DNA of 64,000 nucleotides from Cyclobacteriaceae bacterium (GTDB lineage Bacteria > Bacteroidota > Bacteroidia > Cytophagales > Cyclobacteriaceae). Every line of letters starts with the position of its first letter. Positions within the stretch are counted from its first letter, which is position 1. The position numbers were made by a program, and so were the translations under genes. This document shows positions 42,534 through 50,011 of the stretch, piece after piece. Below the pieces are notes generated by a model, which had not been told where the DNA came from, made no database searches, and worked only from the letters and a program-made list of their open reading frames with translations. The stretch is from positions 620,001 to 684,000 of the forward strand of contig JAIBBC010000001.1 of the NCBI GenBank assembly GCA_019694875.1, given 5' to 3'.

Positions 42534-45074
42534 TTATTGTTTTATGATGTTGAATATTTTGGCAAGTTGATTGATGATGAGACTCGCGAAACTGAATGCA
42601 ATAATTATTATCCAGTCAAAAATTGTGAGAGGGAACAATGAGATCGCTTGTCTTACAGGAGTTATTTCGTAACATCCGATCAGAATCACAACGCATACAA
42701 GAATTGAATACCATACGTATCTGTTTCGAGTGATTTCAGATTTGAAAACACTGGACCCTTTTGAGTTCATATTGAACACGTGCAGTAATTGAGAGCCGAT
42801 CAGTGTGAAGAATAATATATTGTTGCAGAGTTCAGGATTCCAACCCTCTTCCTTGTGAAAGAGGAAATGGCTTGTCGTGACCGCGCCAAGGCCAGCTGCG
42901 CTGATTATAATTGAGTAAAATATTATGGTGATCCAAAGAGTTTTAGTAATAATAGGTTCATCACTATTTTTAGGCGCAATCTTCATGATGTTTCTGTTTC
43001 CTGGCGTCATACCAAGAGCGAGAGCTGGAAGAACATCTGTCACCAGGTTTATAAAGAGGATCTGTAAAGGAAAGAGCTGAAAATGAAGGTTGATGATTGC
43101 TGTAAACGCGATGGTGAACAATTCACTGAGGTTACAGGAAAGTAGAAAGACAACAAACTTTCTTATGTTGTCGAAAATGATTCTGCCTTGTTTGATGGCT
43201 GTTACGATGGATGCGAAGGAGTCATCTTTGATCACCATATCGGCAACATCTTGGGCAACTTGTGTTCCACGCAATCCCATGGCGATCCCGATGTCTGCCT
43301 TTTTTAATGCAGGGGCATCATTGACACCATCACCAGTCATTCCGACAATGAAATTCTTTTCCTGATATAGTCTTATGAGGTCAAGTTTTTGCGCAGGGCT
43401 AACTCTGGCGAAAATGCTTTGATTAATCCAGTTTGTTTTTTCCAACTCAGTTAACTGTTCGTAAGACTTCATGTCTAAGCCAAGTTGAACCTGCGTTGAG
43501 TCAATGCCCAGTTGTCTCCCAATCTCCTTAGCAGTGGCTGGATGATCACCTGTAATCATGACTACTTTTATCCCTGCGCTTTTACATTCTCTGATTGCTT
43601 CAGGCACGTTTTTTCTGGGCGGATCGATTAATCCAATAATTCCCAGATAGGTGAGGTTATCGTTGGCAATCCTTGCGCTATCGCTTTCGCTCGATGCAAC
43701 TGCTATAACTTTATAACCCTCTGATGCCAGTTTATTTGCTTGCTCCAAAACGTTCAGTTTCCAATCTGAAGTTGGGATTACGCTGTTGGATGAGATGCTT
43801 AGAACCGATTCAACGGCACCTTTAGCTACTGTAACGTATCGACTGATCCCTTTATGTAGCGTAAGCATTCGCTTCGATTCTGATGAGAATGGCTCTTCAT
43901 CAATCTTGGGAAATTGGTTGCGAATTTCTTGAATGCTGGAGTGTTGCGATGCGAATCGTAATAGTGCTATCTCCAACGGATCACCAACTTCATTAGCCTG
44001 ATCTATGCTTGCTGTGTTGCACAAAATGCAGGCTTCAATTATCTTCTGTTGATCTGAAGAGGGCTGCACAGATGCAACGGTCATTTTGTTTTCAGTAAGG
44101 GTCCCAGTCTTATCCGTGCAGATGACACTGGTACCTCCAAGTGTTTCAACTGCGGATAGCTTTTTTACGATAACATTGTGCTTTGCCATTTTCAGCATTC
44201 CTCGCGCAAGTCCTAGAGTAGCTACGATGGGAAGTCCTTCAGGTATTGCTGCAACCGCAAGGGCAATGGAAGTATTTAGCATTTCAAAAAAATCATTTCC
44301 CGCAATCCATCCCGCTACAAAGATGACTACCACCAGAAGCACTGTGATTTGAATAAGTTTTTTGGTGAAGCTTTCAAGTTTCTTTTCTAAGGGTGTTGCT
44401 GCCTGTTTTGCGGCTTGAACCATGGTTGCAATCTTGCCAAGTTCTGTCTTCATACCAATTGAAGTTATCTGGTATGTTGCGTTGCCATTTGTGACGAAGG
44501 TGCCTTTGAACAGAGTTTGAGCTTGTGTGTCGGATGTCGATTCTGGAGTTATAATTTTTTCTACTGGAACGGATTCTCCAGTAAGGGCCGATTCATTTAC
44601 GAGCAACCGCGATAGCTTTATGATTTTTCCATCGGCAGGTATGATGTCACCCGCTTCCAAATACACAATGTCCCCAGGGACAATTTGCTCAGAGTTGATC
44701 TCTTTCAACTTTCCGTCACGGATCACTTTTGATAATACGATAGAGAGTTTTTGCAAAGCCTCCATTGAACGGTCTGCCTGGAATTCCATGTAAAATCCAA
44801 TAGCCGCGTTGATAAAAATAACAACAAGGATCGCTATTCCATCAAGCCATTCATTAAAGTAGAACGACATTGCCGCAGCGAATAATAATATATAGACTAT
44901 CGGTGATTTGAATTGACCGAGTAGGATTTGCCAGAAGGAGTTGTGATTTTCCGTTTCGATTTTATTAAAACCGAATTCCTTTTGTAGTCGCAGCACCTCG
45001 TGTTCAGTCAGCCCCTTAACCAAATCATCATTGAGAATTGGTCCATCTGATGTTATGATGGTTTGCGAGTTCAT
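42534..45074 (-). CDS. Ca2+-type (P2) cation-transporting P-type ATPase
   Basis: An 846-aa P2-type ATPase from the ATG at 45074, which overlaps the upstream stop (ATGA); a start 16 codons earlier is possible. It has an N-terminal cation ATPase domain (EHEVLRLQKEFGFN), the TGESVP loop, the PEGLP motif in TM4 (AAIPEGLPIVATLG), the phosphorylation site DKTGTLTENKM and the hinge TGDGVNDAPALKKADIG, with about ten membrane helices. PEGL and the general layout fit SERCA/PMCA-like Ca2+ or Mn2+ pumps. In a metal operon Mn2+ or Ca2+ export is plausible; the ion is not certain. Confidence 0.9.
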   Translation of the reverse strand: MNSQTIITSDGPILNDDLVKGLTEHEVLRLQKEFGFNKIETENHNSFWQILLGQFKSPIVYILLFAAAMSFYFNEWLDGIAILVVIFINAAIGFYMEFQADRSMEALQKLSIVLSKVIRDGKLKEINSEQIVPGDIVYLEAGDIIPADGKIIKLSRLLVNESALTGESVPVEKIITPESTSDTQAQTLFKGTFVTNGNATYQITSIGMKTELGKIATMVQAAKQAATPLEKKLESFTKKLIQITVLLVVVIFVAGWIAGNDFFEMLNTSIALAVAAIPEGLPIVATLGLARGMLKMAKHNVIVKKLSAVETLGGTSVICTDKTGTLTENKMTVASVQPSSDQQKIIEACILCNTASIDQANEVGDPLEIALLRFASQHSSIQEIRNQFPKIDEEPFSSESKRMLTLHKGISRYVTVAKGAVESVLSISSNSVIPTSDWKLNVLEQANKLASEGYKVIAVASSESDSARIANDNLTYLGIIGLIDPPRKNVPEAIRECKSAGIKVVMITGDHPATAKEIGRQLGIDSTQVQLGLDMKSYEQLTELEKTNWINQSIFARVSPAQKLDLIRLYQEKNFIVGMTGDGVNDAPALKKADIGIAMGLRGTQVAQDVADMVIKDDSFASIVTAIKQGRIIFDNIRKFVVFLLSCNLSELFTIAFTAIINLHFQLFPLQILFINLVTDVLPALALGMTPGNRNIMKIAPKNSDEPIITKTLWITIIFYSIIISAAGLGAVTTSHFLFHKEEGWNPELCNNILFFTLIGSQLLHVFNMNSKGSSVFKSEITRNRYVWYSILVCVVILIGCYEITPVRQAISLFPLTIFDWIIIIAFSFASLIINQLAKIFNIIKQ

Positions 45075-45946
45075 ACGTGGGAAGGAGTACGTTGATTGGC
45101 TCGTTGGCATAGATTGAGGCATTCCTCAAGTATAGTTTTAATTCGAGCTGGCCTTATTCCAATTTGAGCCAACACAGTTTCATTTTTTAAGAGTTCGTGA
45201 CAAAGCACCAGATTCATTTCAAGTAATGCTTTTTTCTCCGTCAGCGTGAGCGATGTAAGTGTGGTTATCGGATAAAGTCCTAATGAATCGATAAGATCTT
45301 TAAGGCTTCCTTTCGAAGGATAGTCCCAGCCAAGCATTTTTAAACCTGCGCAACTTCCATATTGAATTGCGTCTAGTGTAAACCGGGTATTGGTTACAAC
45401 CCAGCCTTGATGGAATTTATTTGCATGACCGGGAAGCGTTTTCCATTGTTCCGCTACATCAAGAAATCGAGAATGTATGTACAAAGGAATCTTGACGTCA
45501 CTTACTGCACCCGGTTGGTTGTGATATTTGCATTCGATCATGAAATGATGGCTATCCTTTTCAGCAATGACATCCACTTCATGATTGACGCACTTGCCTT
45601 TAACAATCTTTGCTACTTCGACCTTAAAGCCCTGATGTTTCAGTAACTCTCCTATGAATTTTTCGAAGGGGTATCCAGATGGACCAAGCATCATGATCGC
45701 ATTCTTAAGATTGTATCGTGCCGCAAGAAACCTTGACCTTCCCTTCAGCAGACCGAATGCTTTTTTGTAAATTTTCTTTGTCGCAATACCAGGGTAAAGT
45801 TCGGAGGTGATTGCATCAACGATCTCGTGAGCCAGTGTCTCACTGGCTCCGGATCGCGTTAATGAACTGAATAGTTTTTTCGGATTGAATACGGACTTTT
45901 CGCCATTCGCTTTTGTAACCTCAAATGATGTTTGTCCATTCTGCAT
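45071..45946 (-). CDS. ATP-cone plus PD-(D/E)xK restriction endonuclease-like protein
   Basis: A 291-aa protein with an N-terminal ATP-cone (residues 6-88, VTKANGEKSVFNPKKL) and a restriction-endonuclease-like domain at about 90-210. D125 (EVDVIAEK) and E138-x-K140 (MIECKY) form a complete PD-(D/E)xK site. A helical tail follows. It overlaps the P-ATPase by ATGA and belongs to the second metal operon. ATP-cones sense dATP/ATP, so the nuclease may respond to nucleotide levels, fitting the salvage genes downstream; this is inference. Confidence 0.82.
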   Translation of the reverse strand: MQNGQTSFEVTKANGEKSVFNPKKLFSSLTRSGASETLAHEIVDAITSELYPGIATKKIYKKAFGLLKGRSRFLAARYNLKNAIMMLGPSGYPFEKFIGELLKHQGFKVEVAKIVKGKCVNHEVDVIAEKDSHHFMIECKYHNQPGAVSDVKIPLYIHSRFLDVAEQWKTLPGHANKFHQGWVVTNTRFTLDAIQYGSCAGLKMLGWDYPSKGSLKDLIDSLGLYPITTLTSLTLTEKKALLEMNLVLCHELLKNETVLAQIGIRPARIKTILEECLNLCQRANQRTPSHV

Positions 45947-45977
45947 AACCCTATCATTGAATTAGAAATAGTTTCCA

Positions 45978-46451
45978 TTACTGATTTTTGATATCCTTGT
46001 CTATTTCCTCTGCATCGTTGTTTTCAGTGCTAAAGAAACAATGGAGGACGCAGCCATGGGATTTGTCTTTATACCCGGCTTCTACTTTGGCAACTTCTTT
46101 CCCTGCTACTTTTACAACCCCGTCTGGGTCGGTCGTTACAACATGACCTTTCATTGACTTGTAGCTGCCATCTTTCTGAATCTTTCCGATGCTCTTGCCA
46201 CTAGTAGTTGTAACATCGCCATGAGCGGAAATTATACCTATTACCTTTCCTGTCTCATCGCATACTTTACCATTTTTGATTGAGCCAAGTGTCTTTCCAT
46301 CATCGTCAACCACAGTGCCATCGGCTTGTAAACGTGGATGCATACCTCTGTGCTTAGGTGGCATTTCACGTTTTTGTGGAGCATCTTTAGCATAAGCGAA
46401 TGAAAATGCAAATAGCATCAGCATTACGATTAGAATTGATCTGTTTTTCAT
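45978..46451 (-). CDS. Secreted repeat-rich hypothetical protein
   Basis: A 157-aa protein with a signal peptide (residues 1-22) and four to five short beta-repeats of the type DGxVxDxxGKxxGxI (for example DGTVVDDDGKTLGSI and GKVCDETGKVIGII), followed by a HGCVLHCFF segment with two Cys near the C-terminus. It is the first gene of the eight-gene metal operon. The repeats may form a beta-sheet and the Cys/His tail may bind metal. Family not named. Confidence 0.6.
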   Translation of the reverse strand: MKNRSILIVMLMLFAFSFAYAKDAPQKREMPPKHRGMHPRLQADGTVVDDDGKTLGSIKNGKVCDETGKVIGIISAHGDVTTTSGKSIGKIQKDGSYKSMKGHVVTTDPDGVVKVAGKEVAKVEAGYKDKSHGCVLHCFFSTENNDAEEIDKDIKNQ

Positions 46452-46875
46452 AGTGTGTGTGCTTTAATTAACAATAAATAAAGTTTGCGATAGCTTCCGA
46501 CTATCGATTTGACTTTCCACACCCCTATTCATGATTTTTGTCATGATTTGATGAAGACATGAAGGAAAAAAATATTTTAGGAAAAGAATGAAATGAGGAA
46601 CTAATGATGACCTCACAAGCTTAATAATTACGTTTAAAGCTAGTGCTGACCTTTATAATTTTTAAACAGATTTTTTTCAGGAGTGCAAGATTTACATAGG
46701 GCAGAATACCGCTAACTTGACCAAACAATTTCACCAACATTGCTTGAATTAATGAGGATTGGCTGAAGAAGATTGACTAATCATTTTTGAATTATTAATC
46801 AAAAGAACGTTCACAAACCACAAAAGCTCTAGGTGAAAAGCCGGAGAATAGGTGCCAATAAAAAAACTTCAGTGG
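46452..46875. other. Gene-free stretch with a hairpin and a short direct repeat
   Basis: No gene was seen. CGATAG (46488-46493) and CTATCG (46501-46506) form a small hairpin in the leader of the operon. TCATGATTT is repeated at 46529 and 46541, a 12-base spacing. Either could be regulatory; both are short and may be chance. Confidence 0.35.
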
Positions 46876-47433
46876 CTACCTATGTTGTGTAGAGTCATTC
46901 TTCAAAGAATCATACACTATATCGCTTGTATGCAGGGAGTCTGTTGCCAATGTAGTTTTAGTTTTCTCAATTGACTTAGGTTCCTGGTCATTCGTCTTCA
47001 TTTTGCCATTTAATTCCAAAAACAAAGCCAACAATCCGCTAACTCCACCAATGAAACCAATAATCAAAGAAATATTGAACCATCTAATTTGTATTTTAGA
47101 TAGCTTAGTTGAATATCTGATATTTTCCAATTCAACTTCTTCTCGAAGTCTCTGTTTATCCTCTTCTTTTTTACTGAGTTCCAGCAATTTCAACCAACCC
47201 CCACTTCTTTTTATTTCAAGTCCTCTTGCAAGTAATCTTCCCGAATGAAAAGTATTGCCGCTTTCCTTTATGATACCTTGGCTTGATAGCTCTTTTAGAA
47301 TTTCCGCGACAACAATCGATTCCCTTACGTTATACTTCTCCTCTATCTCTGAATATGGAAATTCGGAGTCTGATGAGCTTAATTTATCAATAAGCAGATC
47401 AATTATTTCATTTCTATCGTCAGTTGATATCAA
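46876..47433 (-). CDS. Hypothetical membrane protein with N-terminal HTH-like domain
   Basis: A 185-aa protein with a wHTH-like N-terminus (residues 1-70, REIVVAEILKELSSQGIIKE-like pattern), a charged coiled region and one membrane span (about 116-140, WFNISLIIGFIGGVSGLLAL) followed by a polar tail. No ATG lies in frame, so the start is the TTG at 47433. It lies 77 bases after the MksE-like gene on the same strand and may or may not belong to that operon. Function unknown. Confidence 0.5.
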   Translation of the reverse strand: MISTDDRNEIIDLLIDKLSSSDSEFPYSEIEEKYNVRESIVVAEILKELSSQGIIKESGNTFHSGRLLARGLEIKRSGGWLKLLELSKKEEDKQRLREEVELENIRYSTKLSKIQIRWFNISLIIGFIGGVSGLLALFLELNGKMKTNDQEPKSIEKTKTTLATDSLHTSDIVYDSLKNDSTQHR

Positions 47434-47510
47434 AGCGTCAATATTTAGTTCATGGACAAGTTAAGGATCAAATGGACTATGTGTAATAAATGTTCCAATT
47501 GTTATGAATT

Positions 47511-48044
47511 TCACCTAGTGGTGTTCTTGTCTAAGCTGTTCTGAGCCAAATCGTGTGCATACTCAATAAAAACCTTGTAAGCAGCCGTAAAGGCAAATCG
47601 GTCGTCTGCTATCTTTTCAATTATATTCCTTTTACCCATTGAGCTGAAAATGAAACGCTTTCTGGCATCAGAATCCTTCAGGTGTTTATTACTGTGTACT
47701 AAGTCAACCCATGATGTTTCTTCAAATAAGTTATCAACTTCTTCAATTGAAAATTCGGAGTATTGTAATGCATCTAAAAAATTCTTGCCGTGCTTGTCCA
47801 ACTCATAACAAAGAATAGCAAAAAAAATACTTATGTCGCGTGATAGATTTTCATCAGTCTCATCAGAAATTACACGAACAAATTCATTGGTTATCTGAAG
47901 TTCATGGTTAAATGAAGCTTTAAAAAATAGATTATAAAAATCTTCATTTTCTTTAATCGTGACATAATGAGACTCTCTAGACAGAATAAATCTTCCACCA
48001 AGAAGTTCTTCTACGATTTCTTTATGTGATTCAGGATACTCCAT
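47511..48044 (-). CDS. MksE/JetB-like (DUF4194-type) subunit
   Basis: A 177-aa protein of the MksE/JetB type, the small wHTH partner of an SMC-kleisin complex. The segment GRFILSRESHYVTIKENEDFYNLFFKA-like reads as the family N-terminus (GRFI then E..YN.LF), and helices follow. It overlaps the kleisin-like gene by 14 bases. Wadjet/MksBEFG complexes recognise and cut plasmid DNA. The assignment rests on weak sequence similarity plus operon context with the SMC-like, kleisin-like and JetD-like genes. Confidence 0.65.
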   Translation of the reverse strand: MEYPESHKEIVEELLGGRFILSRESHYVTIKENEDFYNLFFKASFNHELQITNEFVRVISDETDENLSRDISIFFAILCYELDKHGKNFLDALQYSEFSIEEVDNLFEETSWVDLVHSNKHLKDSDARKRFIFSSMGKRNIIEKIADDRFAFTAAYKVFIEYAHDLAQNSLDKNTTR

Positions 48045-49227
48045 TTTTCTTAAGAATAAGTTTTGGAACTGTCAATTTTGAGGTCTTAGTAATTATTAGC
48101 ATCGTACTATCTTCTGAGGCAGTATCGATTTCTAAGTCTTCATCAAACAATAGGCTTGTCAACGCAAACACTTTTTCGTTTGATATTTCGTCCTTGTCTG
48201 TTTTTAGTTGGGAGGTACACCAATCAAAGAAATTTTCAACCGGAAGACTGTCTGATAGTCTCTGCCGAAACAGAGTTCTATTAAAAACCCACCGTTCTTG
48301 ATTTTCGTCATCAGGTTCTATAACAGCCTCTACCTGCGCAATAAATTGTTCAAAGTATTCTTTTGTATTTAAGTATGTTCTGGTTGAATAGGGGCTGTCT
48401 TTTCTGGCTTTTAACAGATTGGGTGGGCTTACTTTATTGTATGAACGTAAAAATTCAATCCACCCAGTTAATATGAGTGACTCAGTCTTAATTCTCTCAA
48501 TAAGAGGCAGCAATTCATTTGTTAAAAGTTTAGACTGTCTTAGTAAGTCATCACCTGATTGAACCAATTGAGAATATAGTTGCTCAAAAGAATTGCGAAT
48601 TGCTTCATCAGCAATCGAAAGCCTTTTTTGATTAGCAAACTCTGAAACGTCCAACAGCTTGTTCGAAATAGATTCAGAATGATTAACATCAAGAATTGCA
48701 TTCAAAGGGTTTATGTAGTACTGAATCCAGAAAGATGCCTTTTGAATCTTTTCTCTGTAATCTATTTGATTAACATTGGATTTAAGTTCCCTGGTTTCGT
48801 TCAATAACCGAATTGAATTCTTCTCAACGGAGTCAGTGAACTCTTTAATTTGGGATGAAAGCGCCCTTATTCGTTCCAAAAGGATGGTCTTGTCCTCGTT
48901 AATGCCTTCTTTAATCTTTCTGAATAATTCGGAAATAGAGGTTTTAAACTTTTCGATCTCCTCAGGCAATAACGGCCTGAATTCAAGAAGAATAAATTCC
49001 ACCAACTTGTAATAAACATCCCGTAATTCGAAATCATCATTGATGTTACGGAGAATCTTATATTCAATCAGCTGGGATTTAATGTCTTTCTTATTTTTTT
49101 CAAGGATTATTTCCAATAGCTCCTTTCGAATGATACCTTCCTTACTTTGAGTATCAAACAGATCACGAACTATATCAAAGTAGTTCCAGATGAAATAAAG
49201 TATCGTTTTAGGTTCAGCCTTAATCAT
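48031..49227 (-). CDS. MksF/JetA-like (kleisin) subunit
   Basis: A 398-aa, strongly helical protein with an N-terminal winged-helix-like part (about residues 1-100) and long coiled segments (115-260), the layout of MksF/JetA kleisins that bridge SMC heads. It is shorter than usual (450-500 aa). It overlaps the JetD-like gene by 8 bases and the MksE-like gene by 14. No motif is diagnostic by eye; the call is mostly contextual. Confidence 0.6.
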   Translation of the reverse strand: MIKAEPKTILYFIWNYFDIVRDLFDTQSKEGIIRKELLEIILEKNKKDIKSQLIEYKILRNINDDFELRDVYYKLVEFILLEFRPLLPEEIEKFKTSISELFRKIKEGINEDKTILLERIRALSSQIKEFTDSVEKNSIRLLNETRELKSNVNQIDYREKIQKASFWIQYYINPLNAILDVNHSESISNKLLDVSEFANQKRLSIADEAIRNSFEQLYSQLVQSGDDLLRQSKLLTNELLPLIERIKTESLILTGWIEFLRSYNKVSPPNLLKARKDSPYSTRTYLNTKEYFEQFIAQVEAVIEPDDENQERWVFNRTLFRQRLSDSLPVENFFDWCTSQLKTDKDEISNEKVFALTSLLFDEDLEIDTASEDSTMLIITKTSKLTVPKLILKKNGVS

Positions 49228-50011
49228 GCGTCAATATTTCTTGCTCAAGAAAATAATTGTTCTTTGCCACCAGGTCACGAATCATGATAACTTCGTTCAA
49301 TTCCGAAGTCGCAACTCGTCTTGTTTGTTTCTGCTGCCCTTTTATCTGCTTACTGAATTTTTGAAATAGTTCTTCAAAGGTATCTGGGAGGTACAATTTT
49401 GCGTTCGGAAAGTGATTCTTAATGCGCAAATATTCATCCAAACCGTTAAAATCATAGTCAACAAAAACGAGCACTTCATCACACTCAAATGCCGAAAGTG
49501 ATGCCGTACCTATGCGGCCGTACTTGTGGACATAAATAAATTCCTTTCCAAAAATTTTCTCGGCTTTCAAAAAGCTCTCAAGATTCTCAACAAAACACAC
49601 CTTTTTGGCCTTTACTTTTGGGTTAATTATCCCAAAGACCCCAAAGGCTTCAGTGAAATACTTTAAGTCGACATCCTTTCCATTAATGATCACCAAGTTA
49701 AAGCCACGAAACAAAAACAGTGGATCTGATTTTACTCGTCTTGCCTTTGAGTCTCTTAGCTTCAGAATATTTAAAGCCTTGGTTACTTGTTTAATATCAT
49801 CCTCAGAAAAATGTCGGTTAATGAAAGAATCAAATGAGCTTCTATCATTTACAAATAGAACAGAGCCTCTTCCTGATTTCCTTGTGTCAAGAATAGTTGT
49901 CTTAAGAAGATTCTTAAACAGCAAAGAAGTTTTAATACTCTCTGGAACCTGAGCCATTGGAATATCACTGGATTTCAACCCAACATAAAATTTATACTCA
50001 AGCTCTTTCAT
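49220..50011 (-). CDS. MksG/JetD-like TOPRIM nuclease subunit (compact)
   Basis: JetD (MksG) is the nuclease of Wadjet systems. This 263-aa protein keeps the TOPRIM residues: E142 (FVENLESF) and the DxD pair D185/D187 (VFVDYDFNGL), plus the family C-terminal LEQEIL. The usual N-terminal arm is reduced, since JetD is typically 350-400 aa. It overlaps the SMC-like gene by 14 bases and the kleisin-like gene by 8. The TOPRIM pattern is the strongest evidence that this operon is Wadjet-like. Confidence 0.72.
   Translation of the reverse strand: MKELEYKFYVGLKSSDIPMAQVPESIKTSLLFKNLLKTTILDTRKSGRGSVLFVNDRSSFDSFINRHFSEDDIKQVTKALNILKLRDSKARRVKSDPLFLFRGFNLVIINGKDVDLKYFTEAFGVFGIINPKVKAKKVCFVENLESFLKAEKIFGKEFIYVHKYGRIGTASLSAFECDEVLVFVDYDFNGLDEYLRIKNHFPNAKLYLPDTFEELFQKFSKQIKGQQKQTRRVATSELNEVIMIRDLVAKNNYFLEQEILTHD

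Noticed and set aside
46529-46550. TCATGATTT direct repeat as an operator
   Set aside because: Two short AT-rich copies only; listed in the gap description but too weak for a regulatory call.
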